Program-made: the position numbers and the translations under genes | Notes under the pieces: generated by a model | The model's input: only the letters and a program-made list of their open reading frames with translations | Told to the model about the DNA's origin: nothing | The model's database searches: none | Shown here: piece after piece, positions 34,935 to 44,253 of the stretch | How positions within the stretch are numbered: the first letter of the stretch is position 1 | How the letters are laid out: each line of letters opens with the position of its first letter | From: Neobacillus terrae | GTDB lineage: Bacteria; Bacillota; Bacilli; Bacillales; Cytobacillaceae | Reading direction: 5' to 3' | Length of the DNA stretch: 64,000 bases | NCBI RefSeq assembly: GCF_011393025.1 | Contig: NZ_JAAOEO010000011.1 | Location: forward strand, 62,001-126,000

Positions 34935-35726
34935 TTATTGTTCCCCGCCAAACCATTTTACAACAAGCTTGTCCAGCTCACCGTTTTCTTGCATTTTCTT
35001 AAGTTCTTTATTAAATTTCTCTGTCAGGTCACTGTCTTTAGGGAAAGCAATTGCAGATCCCTGTTCTTCTGGACCCTCATCCAATTTGAAACCAGTTAGT
35101 TCGGTTTCCTTTTTCATATACCCTTTTGCTACGATTTCTTCAATTATTGCTGCATCAAAACGGCCGGCTTTCATTTCCTGGATCAGATCCGGGATACGGT
35201 TACGGTTTTCAATTTTAATTGCAACAGTTTTATTAATATCCTTTGCTTTTGTTTCCTGAATTGAGCCAAGCTGTACGCCGACAGTTTTTCCTTTCAGGTC
35301 CTCAAGCTTCTCTATACCGCTGCCTTTTTTAGTAACGAGCATTTGGTTTGTCTTATAATAAATGTCACTAAAATCAACGTTTTTCTTTCTTTTTTCAGTA
35401 GGAGTCATACCTGCAAGTACAAAATCAACCTGCTTGGATTTCAACGCCTGAATAAGTCCGCTGAAATCAATGTCTTTAACTTCAACCTTATAACCAAGCT
35501 TGCCAGCAAGAGCTTTTGCTAGGTCAACGTCAAAACCTTTAATTTCATCATCTTTGCCAGTCTCGATATATTCGAATGGCTTATAGTCTGCAGATGTACC
35601 CATAATCAATACTTTATTATCCTTTTTGTCCCCGGCTGCACCATCCTTTTTATCGGATGTACCGCATGCTGCCAAAATCCCAACAAGCAGGATAGTTGTT
35701 AAAAATAATAAAAAACTCTTTTTCAT
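34935..35726 (-). CDS. artP: Amino acid (arginine-type) ABC transporter substrate-binding lipoprotein
   Basis: 263 residues. Lipoprotein signal MKKSFLLFLTTILLVGILAACG with lipobox LAAC (Cys about residue 21), then the SBP_bac_3 fold: ADYKPFEYI, IKGFDVDLAKALAGKLGYKVEVKDIDFSGLI, VDFSDIYYKTNQML, and the hinge/ligand loop KTVGVQLGS. It captures a polar amino acid outside the membrane; arginine is inferred from the match to ArtP (YqiX) and gene order. First gene of the operon. Confidence 0.93.
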   Translation of the reverse strand: MKKSFLLFLTTILLVGILAACGTSDKKDGAAGDKKDNKVLIMGTSADYKPFEYIETGKDDEIKGFDVDLAKALAGKLGYKVEVKDIDFSGLIQALKSKQVDFVLAGMTPTEKRKKNVDFSDIYYKTNQMLVTKKGSGIEKLEDLKGKTVGVQLGSIQETKAKDINKTVAIKIENRNRIPDLIQEMKAGRFDAAIIEEIVAKGYMKKETELTGFKLDEGPEEQGSAIAFPKDSDLTEKFNKELKKMQENGELDKLVVKWFGGEQ

Positions 35727-35823
35727 ATACTTTCCCCCTATAATTATCTGAAGATTAATACTATTACATAATTAAATTTATTTTATCCGAAGTGAATTGT
35801 TTTTATCAAGCAATAACCTTGCG

Positions 35824-35837
35824 TTAATAAATATTCA
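35824..35837. promoter_or_regulatory. Possible ARG box upstream of artP
   Basis: TTAATAAATATTCA resembles the ArgR/AhrC half-operator TGAATWWWWATTCA (12 of 14). It lies about 100 bp before artP. argR is encoded in this window. Weak, AT-rich match. Confidence 0.4.
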
Positions 35838-35931
35838 CTTTAATGGATTTTAACACAATTTTATATTTATGCAAATAAGTTTTTAAAAATTAATTTTACT
35901 ATTATAATATATTCCTATTATGGTAATAATG

Positions 35932-35985
35932 AAAAAAGGGCTGCACCCTTTGCCAACACAGCATCAGGGGCAGCCCTTCTCTTTT
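35932..35985 (-). terminator. Terminator of brxB
   Basis: AAGGGCTGC / GCAGCCCTT stem with a long loop, followed on the minus strand by TTTTTTC. Confidence 0.8.
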
Positions 35986-35989
35986 CTAA

Positions 35990-36427
35990 TTATAGTTCTT
36001 CACAATATTTTTCGAAGCCTTCTTGCAATTTTAATACAACAGACATAGGATCATGGCCTTCAATTTGGTGCCTTTCCACCATCATACATAACTCACCATC
36101 TTTTAATAATGCAAAGGAAGGAGAGGATGGCGGATAGCCAGTGAAGAAGCTTCTTGCCTTTTCAGTAGCTTCTTTATCCTGTCCGGCAAATACAGTTACA
36201 AACTGGTCAGGACGCTTGTCATAATGAACTGCATGCGCTGCAGCAGGACGGGCAATTCCGCCTGCACATCCGCAAACCGAATTCACCATTACAAGTGTAG
36301 TTCCTTTTTGAGCTAGTACTTCTTCAACTTCTTCAGGTGTTTTAAGTTCTGAATATCCTGCAGAAACGATTTCCTGGCGTGCCTGGTGAACAACGTCGTT
36401 CATAAATAAATTAAAATCCATATTCAT
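35990..36427 (-). CDS. brxB: Bacilliredoxin (YphP/YqiW family)
   Basis: 145 residues from the ATG at 36427 (AAGGAG 9 nt upstream), exactly the B. subtilis length. Thioredoxin-like fold with the CGC active site in [15 protein letters not shown]. It reverses bacillithiol mixed disulfides on proteins after oxidative stress. Equivalent of yqiW. Single gene with terminator. Confidence 0.95.
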   Translation of the reverse strand: MNMDFNLFMNDVVHQARQEIVSAGYSELKTPEEVEEVLAQKGTTLVMVNSVCGCAGGIARPAAAHAVHYDKRPDQFVTVFAGQDKEATEKARSFFTGYPPSSPSFALLKDGELCMMVERHQIEGHDPMSVVLKLQEGFEKYCEEL

Positions 36428-36521
36428 AAAGCTCACTCCTTATGCTGTATCTTTCTTTTAGGTATACCTACATAATACCAAGAGAAATTACCTAATTTCA
36501 AATATCTGAAATTTATTTATG

Positions 36522-36560
36522 AAAAAAGTTTAATACTTCCAAAAGAGGGAAGTATTAAAC
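36522..36560 (-). terminator. Terminator of the mutA-mutB-meaB operon
   Basis: Perfect 13-bp stem GTTTAATACTTCC / GGAAGTATTAAAC followed on the minus strand by TTTTTT. Confidence 0.88.
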
Positions 36561-36597
36561 TACAGCTAGATCCATACCCCTAAACTCCCTAAATTGA

Positions 36598-36628
36598 GGA
36601 TAGTATCATAAGATACTATCCGTCTTTT
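36598..36628 (+). terminator. Second hairpin, plus-strand terminator-like
   Basis: Perfect 10-bp stem GGATAGTATC / GATACTATCC with ATAA loop, followed by GTCTTTTTG on the plus strand. No plus-strand gene precedes it, so its role is unclear; it may stop antisense transcription into meaB. Confidence 0.5.
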
Positions 36629-36697
36629 TGTTTAAAGCCAAAATGTTAGGTTGAAGGAGCACAACTCGAAATTCCCAATAAAGCGAATACACCGGCC

Positions 36698-37816
36698 TCA
36701 TTTGTTTAAAAAGATTTTAAAAAGTGCATCCACGGCAGCGGCTACCGTTCTGTTTCCGGCAATTACCTCATTCTCTACTTTTGGAAGCATTGCTTTAATT
36801 TCTGGATGATGGAAAAAGCTGAACTGCAGCTGATCCGTTATCATCGAATATATCCATTCTCTTGACTGTTTTTTCCTTCTATCCTCAAAGGTTCCCGAGT
36901 TCTCCCCCAGATGTTTAAAGTCACAGATTACTTCCCAGATTTTATCTATACCCGTATTATCAAGTGATGAACATGTGTATGCCCTCGAAGCCCAACCCTT
37001 TGTTGCTGGATGAAGGAAATGCAGAATCTTATTGTATTCATGCTTCGTTTTTTCAGCGGGTAATTTATTGTCTCCATCTGCTTTATGGACAATAATGGCA
37101 TCAGCAAGTTCCATAATTCCTTTTTTCATGCCCTGAAGCTCGTCGCCTGCACCTGTCAGAACTAGCAGCATAAAGAAATCCACCATCCCCCGAATGATAA
37201 CCTCACTTTGGCCTACACCAACAGTTTCCACAAGAATGACATCAAAACCTGCTGCCTCACAGATCAGCATTGCTTCGCGAGTTTTTCTGTGAACTCCTCC
37301 AAGCTTCCCACCAGAAGCAGATGGTCTGATAAACGCAGATGGATTTCTTGAAAGCATCTCCATTCGTGTTTTGTCCCCAAGGATGCTTCCTCCGCTAATA
37401 CTCGAGCTGGGATCTATTGCGAGGACTGCTACCCGAAGGCCAAGACTGCAGAGATAAAGGCCAAATGACTCGATAAAAGTACTTTTTCCGGCACCCGGGA
37501 CTCCTGTAATTCCGATTCGAACAGATTTCCCCGATTGGGGCAGGAGCTTTTGCAGAAGACGCTGAGCTTCCTGGAAATGGTGCTCACCATTGCTCTCCAC
37601 TAGAGTGATTGCCCTGGCGATATATTTCCTGTCTCCCTTTAAAACTCCTTCGTATATTTCCTCTATTGGCGGCTCTTGGTTTCGTTTTTTTTGAAATCGC
37701 ATACCTTTATGAATTATCTGGTTCTGGCTTGGCTGTTCGGTACCTTTTTTAATTAGGCTTGAAAAAACGTCCGGCCTGCTGGGGTCACTCCATTCCGGCT
37801 TTTTGCCATCAGTCAT
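36698..37816 (-). CDS. meaB: Methylmalonyl-CoA mutase-associated GTPase (MeaB/ArgK)
   Basis: 372 residues. G3E-type GTPase chaperone that loads and protects the B12 cofactor of methylmalonyl-CoA mutase. Walker A ITGVPGAGKSTFIESFG near residue 103, Mg-binding IDPSS, DVILVETVGVGQSEV (switch and GTP-sensing region), and base motif HKADGD. N-terminal ~85 residues include an extended arm (SRPDVFSSLIKKGTEQPSQNQ) slightly longer than in many homologues. Starts immediately after the mutB stop (TAAATG). Confidence 0.94.
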   Translation of the reverse strand: MTDGKKPEWSDPSRPDVFSSLIKKGTEQPSQNQIIHKGMRFQKKRNQEPPIEEIYEGVLKGDRKYIARAITLVESNGEHHFQEAQRLLQKLLPQSGKSVRIGITGVPGAGKSTFIESFGLYLCSLGLRVAVLAIDPSSSISGGSILGDKTRMEMLSRNPSAFIRPSASGGKLGGVHRKTREAMLICEAAGFDVILVETVGVGQSEVIIRGMVDFFMLLVLTGAGDELQGMKKGIMELADAIIVHKADGDNKLPAEKTKHEYNKILHFLHPATKGWASRAYTCSSLDNTGIDKIWEVICDFKHLGENSGTFEDRRKKQSREWIYSMITDQLQFSFFHHPEIKAMLPKVENEVIAGNRTVAAAVDALFKIFLNK

Positions 37817-40009
37817 TTATTGAGCCACTTCCTCATAACCAAGCTGTTTATAAATTTCTTCGATAACCTTCTGGGCAGCAACAGGAATAACTGTCCCAGG
37901 ACCGAAAATAGCGGAAGCCCCGTTTTCCAATAGGAATGGGTAATCCTGGGCAGGAATCACCCCGCCAACAACCACTAAAATATCTTCCCTGCCCAGCTTC
38001 TTCAGTTCGTACACCAGCTGAGGAAGAAGCGTTTTATGCCCTGCTGCAAGCGAGCTTATTCCTATAACATGGACATCATTTTCTACGGCCTGCAAAGCTG
38101 TTTCTTCAGGTGTCTGGAAAAGCGGGCCGATATCCACATCAAAGCCTAAATCGGCAAAAGCTGTAGCAATAATTTTGGCACCGCGGTCATGTCCATCCTG
38201 CCCCATTTTCGCAATCATGATACGCGGTCTCCTGCCCTCATTTTCCAAAAACTCTTCTGTCATCTTAACTACTTCTGCAATTTCCTCTTCATTAGTAAAT
38301 GCAGAACTGTATACTCCGCTTATTGAGCGTATGACAGCTTTATGCCGCTTCGCTACAATTTCAATCGCATCAGAAATTTCTCCGAGTGTTGCCCGCACCC
38401 TTGCCGCCTTTACAGCAAGTTCCAGAAGATTTTGATCTCCTGTTTCTGCCCCCCTCGTTAAGGCAGCCAGGGCTTCCTGTACCTGGTTTTCATCCCGTCC
38501 ATCTTTTAACTGCTGAAGTCTCTCTATTTGTTTCCGGCGAACAGCTGTATTATCTATGTCCAGAATATCAATCGGTTCTTCTTTATCAAGTCTGTAGCGG
38601 TTTACCCCAATGATCGTTTCCTTGCCTGAATCAATCTGCGCCTGTCTCCTGGCTGCTGCCTCTTCAATTTTCATTTTAGGAAGACCTGTTTCAATTGCTT
38701 TCGCCATACCACCAAGGCTTTCTATCTCCTCAATATGCTTCCAAGCCCGCTCAATTAACTCATTTGTCAGAGTTTCTACATAATAAGAGCCAGCCCAAGG
38801 ATCTATTACCTTTGTAATACCTGTTTCTTCCTGAAGGAAAAGCTGGGTATTCCTTGCTATTCTTGCAGAAAAGTCGGTAGGCAGCGCAATAGCTTCATCC
38901 AGTGCATTGGTATGGAGGGACTGGGTATGTCCCATAGCTGCGGCATGAGCTTCAATAAGTGTTCTTGTTACATTATTGAATGGATCTTGTTCTGTAAGAC
39001 TCCACCCTGAGGTTTGTGAATGTGTCCTAAGGGCCATTGATTTAGGATTTTTCGGCTCATAGGATTTCATCATTTTCGCCCAGATAAATCTGGCTGCTCT
39101 CATTTTCGCTACTTCCATAAAGTAATTCATCCCAACTGCCCAGAAAAATGACAGCCTAGGAGCAAAAGAGTCTATCCCGATTCCTGCCTTCAGCCCAGTT
39201 CTTACATATTCCAGGCCATCAGCTAAGGTATACGCCAGTTCCAGATCCGCAGGGGCTCCCGCCTCCTGCATATGGTATCCAGAAATGCTAATGCTATTAA
39301 ACTTTGGCATGTATTTGGATGTATATTCAAAAATATCCGCAATAATTTTCATCGACATTTCCGGTGGATAGATATACGTATTTCTCACCATATACTCTTT
39401 TAAAATATCATTTTGGATTGTGCCTGATAGTTTTTCCTGGCTGATACCCTGTTCTTCGGCAGTAACGATAAAGAAAGCCAGTATAGGAAGGACCGCCCCG
39501 TTCATTGTCATTGAAACCGACATTTGATCCAGCGGAATACCATCAAAGAGTATTTTCATATCTAGAATGGAATCAATTGCCACCCCTGCTTTACCTACAT
39601 CCCCTTCTACACGAGGATGGTCTGAATCATAGCCTCTATGTGTTGCCAGGTCAAATGCTACTGATAGCCCTTTCTGGCCCATTGCTAGATTTCGGCGGTA
39701 AAATGCATTGCTTTCTTCAGCAGTTGAAAAGCCTGCATATTGCCTAACAGTCCAAGGACGATTAACATACATCGTTGAATAAGGCCCTCTTGTATACGGA
39801 GCGATTCCCGGTTTTGAGTTCAAATGTTCCATTCCGTCAATATCTTCACTCGTATATAAAGGTTTAAGAGCAATTTGCTCATTTGTTTCGAACAAGAGAT
39901 TCTCGAGAGACTCACTTACCTCTTTTTTGACTTTTTCCTTCCATTGTTCCTTTGATAAAGAATTTTTGTTTTCAAAGAGTGATATTTTTCGAAAGTCTGG
40001 CTTTTTCAT
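37817..40009 (-). CDS. mutB: Methylmalonyl-CoA mutase, large (catalytic) subunit
   Basis: 730 residues. N-terminal TIM barrel (residues 60-420) with the substrate region [50 protein letters not shown], and a C-terminal B12-binding Rossmann domain with the D605-x-His607-x-x-Gly610 motif (DGHDRG); His607 is the lower cobalt ligand. Converts (R)-methylmalonyl-CoA to succinyl-CoA by a radical mechanism. The stop codon abuts the start of meaB. Confidence 0.97.
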   Translation of the reverse strand: MKKPDFRKISLFENKNSLSKEQWKEKVKKEVSESLENLLFETNEQIALKPLYTSEDIDGMEHLNSKPGIAPYTRGPYSTMYVNRPWTVRQYAGFSTAEESNAFYRRNLAMGQKGLSVAFDLATHRGYDSDHPRVEGDVGKAGVAIDSILDMKILFDGIPLDQMSVSMTMNGAVLPILAFFIVTAEEQGISQEKLSGTIQNDILKEYMVRNTYIYPPEMSMKIIADIFEYTSKYMPKFNSISISGYHMQEAGAPADLELAYTLADGLEYVRTGLKAGIGIDSFAPRLSFFWAVGMNYFMEVAKMRAARFIWAKMMKSYEPKNPKSMALRTHSQTSGWSLTEQDPFNNVTRTLIEAHAAAMGHTQSLHTNALDEAIALPTDFSARIARNTQLFLQEETGITKVIDPWAGSYYVETLTNELIERAWKHIEEIESLGGMAKAIETGLPKMKIEEAAARRQAQIDSGKETIIGVNRYRLDKEEPIDILDIDNTAVRRKQIERLQQLKDGRDENQVQEALAALTRGAETGDQNLLELAVKAARVRATLGEISDAIEIVAKRHKAVIRSISGVYSSAFTNEEEIAEVVKMTEEFLENEGRRPRIMIAKMGQDGHDRGAKIIATAFADLGFDVDIGPLFQTPEETALQAVENDVHVIGISSLAAGHKTLLPQLVYELKKLGREDILVVVGGVIPAQDYPFLLENGASAIFGPGTVIPVAAQKVIEEIYKQLGYEEVAQ

Positions 40010-41848
40010 TTAATTTCCTCCCTCCTTTTCTGTCAGAATTGAAGAAAGGGTTTGAAAGCAATTACTTCTTATATGAATAAATTGATTTATTCCTGCCGCC
40101 AGCCATTTCTCCTGTTCCTCTTTTTCCGGCAGCCCCGCCAGATAAAAATGCGTTTCTGGAAAATCTTTTTTCAGAGCTTTAAGCATTTCAAATCCGGACT
40201 CCTGGTATTGCTCATTTTGACCGCAGAAACAAAAATGATTTGTTCCTGAAGTTGAGACAAATTTTTTTGCCTCTTCTTGAGTAAATAGCGGTTCACTTTT
40301 ATCTGCTTTTATTCCGCCGGCTGATACAAACCCTGATATAAAATCAGCACGGGGTTTATGCTGTTTTAACTCTCCCAGACAAATTAAACCTATTGAAGGA
40401 CTTGTTCCAGAATTCTTTGCCAGTTTTTCAGACCTCTCACGCTGTTCCTCGAATGGCTCCGCTAAACGGAACTGCTTTATTGGCTGTATAACTTCAGGAT
40501 TCAGCAAAGCTGATGGCTGTTCCAGTTTCATTTTACCTTTAGCCGCTGTTTCCAAAAGATTGGCATATGCATTGGTTCCGATAATGCTTTGTTTTCTTGT
40601 AAAAGCGTCCTGTTTTCTCTTTTCCAATACTTCTTGTATTTCCTGCTGAATCCAGCCTGATTTTAAACACTCTATTATTCCGCCCTTTGAATCTATTTCA
40701 AGAAATAGAGCCCAAGCCTTTTCGGCAAGTTCGTTTGTAAGTTCTTCAATATACCATGAGCCTCCAGCAGGATCAGCAACCTTAGTCAAATGAGCCTCTT
40801 CCTGGAGAATTAGCTGAGTATTTCTGGCTACTCTATTTGAAAGTGGTGTTGTTCCATGTAGTTCATCGAACGGACTGACATGAAGATATTGAACATTTCC
40901 TATCGCTGCTGCAAATGCCTCATTTCCTGCCCGGAGAATATTTACATGCTTATCATAGATCGTTTTTGTAAACGAGGAGGTTTCTGCAGAAATATGCATC
41001 TTCCTGGCATATGCAGGAGCCTCATATGCTTCTGCTGCCTTATCCCAAAGAAGACGCGCCGCACGGAGCTTTGCAATTTCCATAAAGAAATTAGCTCCAA
41101 TAGAAAATTGAAAAACCATTTTGGATAAAATAGCTTCAAGGTTCATTCCCCGTTCAAGCAGCTCCTGTAAATAAAACGTACCCTCTGCAATAGAAATAGC
41201 CAGCTCCTGTACCGCGTTCGCACCACCATTGTGATATGGTGTCGAGTTCACCAAAATTGTTCGAAGATACGGCATTTTTTCATGATATTTTATCCAGCAG
41301 TTGAAATTATTCTCAAGATTCGCAGGGATTACCCCCTCTTCTAAATAAGAGGATATGGGATCAAATCCAATATACCCTGCAGCTTTATCCCCAAGAGAAG
41401 CTAGGACTTCTAAAAATTCCTTCTGCAAATCCCCGGCATTGATAGCAAAAGGATAATCCTCGTAAACCTCTTCTAAGGATTTTAATAGCTGGTCTTTTTC
41501 TTTTACTAGTTCTGGTGTCAGGTTAAAGGAAATTGAAGTTTGCCCTTTTTTAAAAGCAGCTTGAAGGGCAGTCTCAAATTCATTGGCTGACTCTATTTCC
41601 AACCTTTGAGCCACCTTCCATTTTGAAGGAGCAGGGTTAATCCCTCTTCTGTAATTTGGGCCACCTGGGTAATCTGAGCCTTGATTTTTAGAAGGCAAGG
41701 AATAAAGCGGTTTCAAAATAATGTTTTCATATGTATTGCTTTTTAAAGATTCCACGGATTTGCCCTTAAGGGTTCTTTCCGCTTCACTTCTCCAATCATC
41801 CTCCGTTTTTTCCGGAAATGATTGCTGGATAATATCTTTTAATTCCAT
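40010..41848 (-). CDS. mutA: Methylmalonyl-CoA mutase, small (non-catalytic) subunit
   Basis: 612 residues. Same overall plan as MutB (barrel then Rossmann-like domain) but the C-terminal domain lacks the DxHxxG cobalamin motif, as expected for the structural subunit. Conserved segments: RLEIESANEFETALQ, INAGDLQKEFLEVLASLGDKAAGYIGFDP, LVNSTPYHNGGANAVQELAI and RVARNTQLILQEEAHLTKVADPAGGSWYIEELTNELA. RBS AGGAGG is 8 nt before the ATG. First gene of the mut operon, 449 bp from bkdB. Confidence 0.94.
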   Translation of the reverse strand: MELKDIIQQSFPEKTEDDWRSEAERTLKGKSVESLKSNTYENIILKPLYSLPSKNQGSDYPGGPNYRRGINPAPSKWKVAQRLEIESANEFETALQAAFKKGQTSISFNLTPELVKEKDQLLKSLEEVYEDYPFAINAGDLQKEFLEVLASLGDKAAGYIGFDPISSYLEEGVIPANLENNFNCWIKYHEKMPYLRTILVNSTPYHNGGANAVQELAISIAEGTFYLQELLERGMNLEAILSKMVFQFSIGANFFMEIAKLRAARLLWDKAAEAYEAPAYARKMHISAETSSFTKTIYDKHVNILRAGNEAFAAAIGNVQYLHVSPFDELHGTTPLSNRVARNTQLILQEEAHLTKVADPAGGSWYIEELTNELAEKAWALFLEIDSKGGIIECLKSGWIQQEIQEVLEKRKQDAFTRKQSIIGTNAYANLLETAAKGKMKLEQPSALLNPEVIQPIKQFRLAEPFEEQRERSEKLAKNSGTSPSIGLICLGELKQHKPRADFISGFVSAGGIKADKSEPLFTQEEAKKFVSTSGTNHFCFCGQNEQYQESGFEMLKALKKDFPETHFYLAGLPEKEEQEKWLAAGINQFIHIRSNCFQTLSSILTEKEGGN

Positions 41849-41929
41849 CCAATCTGCCTCCTGTGAAGTCTGCTTACCGCAAAAAGCGGATAATCATTTT
41901 AATTGTACTAAAATTCTGACTCCCCTTTC

Positions 41930-41958
41930 ATTTTATTACAGACCTACTTTTCTAGCAA
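41930..41958 (-). promoter_or_regulatory. Sigma-A promoter of mutA
   Basis: Minus strand: -35 TTGCTA (41953-41958), exactly 17-bp spacer, -10 TAAAAT (41930-41935). The leader (about 75 nt) carries a small CCGC-TTTTT-GCGG hairpin near 41880. A promoter here means mutAB-meaB need not depend on bkd readthrough. Confidence 0.7.
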
Positions 41959-42061
41959 TCCGAATGAACCTTCTGCTTTCCGGAATGGTCTGGAAACTTA
42001 TTAATAAGTTATGGTTTTATCTACTAATTCATCGGACTCATCGGACTTCTCTATCTTGACG

Positions 42062-42166
42062 AAACTTCTACTTATTTTTCGTAAATTTCTACTTATTTCT
42101 TTCAAACTTCTACTCCCTTTTGCTAAACATCACCCTCTTTTAGCAAAACTTCTACTTTTATCCAGA
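42062..42166. repeat. 21-bp-period tandem repeat, five units
   Basis: The motif AAACTTCTACTT (plus strand) starts at 42062, 42083, 42104, 42125 (degenerate: AAACATCACCCT) and 42146, so the period is exactly 21 bp throughout. The second half of each unit is T-rich and variable. On the minus strand each unit ends in AGTAGAAGTTT. It sits between the bkdB terminator and the mutA promoter. An open plus-strand frame (42011-42238) is a by-product of the 21-bp period and has no ribosome site. 41959-42061 and 42167-42260 show nothing else recognisable. Confidence 0.75.
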
Positions 42167-42260
42167 AAGGACCTGCACCAGCGTGTCCCTCACTTAAGAA
42201 GAAACACCCTTTTTATCAATAACCCAAGGGGAGTTTAACACCTTCCCAAAATTAAAACGC

Positions 42261-42289
42261 AAAAAAAGATGCCCCATCTCGGAGCACCC
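42261..42289 (-). terminator. Terminator of bkdB
   Basis: GGTGCTCC / GGGGCATC stem (one wobble pair pair set) with T-run after it on the minus strand. Confidence 0.75.
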
Positions 42290-42297
42290 TTAAATAG

Positions 42298-43608
42298 TTA
42301 ATATATAGAAGTTGTTGCTTTCGAAGTATTTTCAAGGATTTCTTTAACTCGCTGCAGGAATCTTCCGCATATTAAACCGTCCAATACACGGTGATCGAGT
42401 GACATACAAAGATTAACCATATCACGAACTGCAATCATTCCGTTGTTCATAACAACCGGGCGTTTTACAATTGACTCCACCTGGAGAATGGCTGCCTGCG
42501 GATAATTGATGATACCCATAGATTGAACAGAACCAAAGGATCCAGTGTTATTGACAGTAAAGGTTCCACCCTGCATATCTTCAGACTTAAGCTGTCCTTT
42601 TCTTACCTTAACGGCAAGCTCAGTAATTTCACGGGCAATGCCTTTAATTGTTTTTTCATCAGCATTCCGGATTACAGGTACAAACAGTGCATCATCTGTT
42701 GCTACAGCTATATTCAGATTGATTTCCTTCTTCTGAATAATTTTATCACCAGCCCACATGGAATTAATTTGAGGGAATTCTTTTAGTGCCTGAGCTACTG
42801 CTTTGACAAAGAAAGCAAAGAAAGTTAAATTGAAGCCTTCTGTTTTCTTAAAATCATCTTTGATACTGTTGCGATACTCGACCAGACTTGTAGCATCTAC
42901 TTCCATCATCATCCAGGCATGGGGAGCTTCGTGCTTGCTGCGAAGCATATTGGCAGCGATGGCTTTTCGTACACCATTCACCGGGATTTCAATATCACCA
43001 GGTGTAACGGGCACAATTACTGGTGCAGGAGTGGCAGGTCTAACAGGTTGAGCTGCTTGTGCTTCCATGCGTTCATCTACTTCAGCAGCAGTTGGCTGCG
43101 ATACAGCCTGGTTTTCTCCAGCCTTTGGTATATTTCCTGATTCGAGTAGCCTCAACAGGTCTTTTCTAGTAATCCGGCCACCGGCTCCAGTACCTTTTAC
43201 CCGAGCCAAATCAATATTATTTTCCCGAGAAATCTTTAAAACAGCCGGAGAATAACGAGTTTTGTTTGTTTGCTCTGCTTCTGGTGCCTCTCCCCCTGCT
43301 TTAACTTCTTCTTGTTTTGTCTCTCTTCCTTTGGCTTCTGCTGGATTGGGATCTTCAATTCCATTTCGGCCTACTTCAATTGTCAGGATGACTTCGCCAA
43401 CAGCAAGGGTATCACCTTCAGCAGCGATTAATTCCTTAATCACACCCTCAAAGGAAGATGGCACTTCTGCATTTACTTTATCTGTCATAACCTCTGCAAG
43501 AGGATCATATTTATTCACTTTATCACCGACAGAAACGAGCCACTTGCTGATTGTTCCTTCTGTAACACTCTCGCCTAACTGCGGCATTTTTATTTGTTCA
43601 ATTGCCAA
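42298..43608 (-). CDS. bkdB: Branched-chain alpha-keto acid dehydrogenase E2 (lipoamide acyltransferase)
   Basis: 436 residues from a TTG at 43608 with AAAGGAGGT 8 nt upstream. N-terminal lipoyl domain (residues 1-80) with the lipoylated Lys in MTDKVNAEVPS; peripheral subunit-binding domain around SPAVLKISRENNIDLARVKGTGAGGRITRKDLL (residues 120-155); Pro/Ala linkers; catalytic acyltransferase domain with SLDHRVLDGLICGRFLQRVKEIL at the C-terminus (HRxxDG active site). Forms the core of the complex that makes isobutyryl-, isovaleryl- and 2-methylbutyryl-CoA. Unusually, it is separated from bkdAB by 645 bp of repeat DNA. Confidence 0.96.
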   Translation of the reverse strand: MAIEQIKMPQLGESVTEGTISKWLVSVGDKVNKYDPLAEVMTDKVNAEVPSSFEGVIKELIAAEGDTLAVGEVILTIEVGRNGIEDPNPAEAKGRETKQEEVKAGGEAPEAEQTNKTRYSPAVLKISRENNIDLARVKGTGAGGRITRKDLLRLLESGNIPKAGENQAVSQPTAAEVDERMEAQAAQPVRPATPAPVIVPVTPGDIEIPVNGVRKAIAANMLRSKHEAPHAWMMMEVDATSLVEYRNSIKDDFKKTEGFNLTFFAFFVKAVAQALKEFPQINSMWAGDKIIQKKEINLNIAVATDDALFVPVIRNADEKTIKGIAREITELAVKVRKGQLKSEDMQGGTFTVNNTGSFGSVQSMGIINYPQAAILQVESIVKRPVVMNNGMIAVRDMVNLCMSLDHRVLDGLICGRFLQRVKEILENTSKATTSIY

Positions 43609-43629
43609 GGGTAGAACCTCCTTTTTTAC

Positions 43630-44253
43630 TGTCTAGCTCCAGCTTTCAGCGCTTAGTGTCCATCCCACTCCTCCCTACGATAAGTCAACAACGAATCGTT
43701 TCACTCTTCGTGTTGTCTAGCTTCAGCGCCTAGGGGCTCGAGGTCATAAGTCAATCCGTCGGAAGGTTACAGAACAACCTTGTCGCCCCTGTACAAGGCG
43801 CTTACGCTTTTCATTTTCCTTTATCTCAGTCGTAGCGGAGGCCTGCACGATGCAGGTCAGAAAGGCGTTGCCACAGGACGTGGCGGTATTAGCCTTTCTT
43901 CATAGGCCATACGGCGCTCAACGGGTGCTTTCACCTTTCTCATTGTCTGGCTGCAGCACCCTGCGCCTATTGTCCTTCCCTCTTCTTCCTACGATAAGTC
44001 AACAACGAATCGTTTCACTCTTCGTGTTGTCTAGCTTCAGCGCCTAGGGGCTCGAGGTCATAAGTCAATCCGTCGGAAGGTTACAGAACAACCTTGTCGC
44101 CCCTGTACAAGGCGCTTACGCTTTTCATTTTCCTTTATCTCAGTCGTAGCGGAGGCCTGCACGATGCAGGTCAGAAAGGCGTTGCCACAGGACGTGGCGG
44201 TATTAGCCTTTCTTCATAAGCCATACTGCGCTTAACGGGTGCTTTCGCCTTTC
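43630..44253. repeat. Two tandem 314-bp structured repeat units inside the bkd operon
   Basis: Two units with a period of exactly 314 bp (about 43630-43943 and 43944-44253). From 43674 to 43904, 231 bp are identical to 43988-44218; the leading ~45 bp and trailing ~35 bp are diverged. The second unit ends at the base before the bkdAB stop codon. Each unit contains several dyads: ACAACGAA...TTCGTGTTGT, CCTTGT...ACAAGG, CCTGCA-CGA-TGCAGG, and a nested pair GAAAGGC...GCCTTTC around GCCAC...GTGGC. Core motifs (GTCTAGCTTCAGCGCCTAG, GGCGCTTACGCTTTTC) are, from memory, those of a non-coding repeat common in Bacillaceae. GC content is well above the flanks. No plausible gene on either strand. Confidence 0.88.

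Noticed and set aside
42011..42238. 75-codon plus-strand frame between bkdB and mutA with heptad-like leucine repeats
   Set aside because: No ribosome site, opposite strand to both operons, and its regularity is fully explained by the 21-bp (7-codon) DNA repeat.
43850..44047. Open frame within the tandem repeat
   Set aside because: Falls inside non-coding repeat DNA, spans the junction between two units and has no ribosome site.
43630..44253. CRISPR-like array
   Set aside because: Units are 314 bp with no short repeat/unique spacer pattern and no cas genes.
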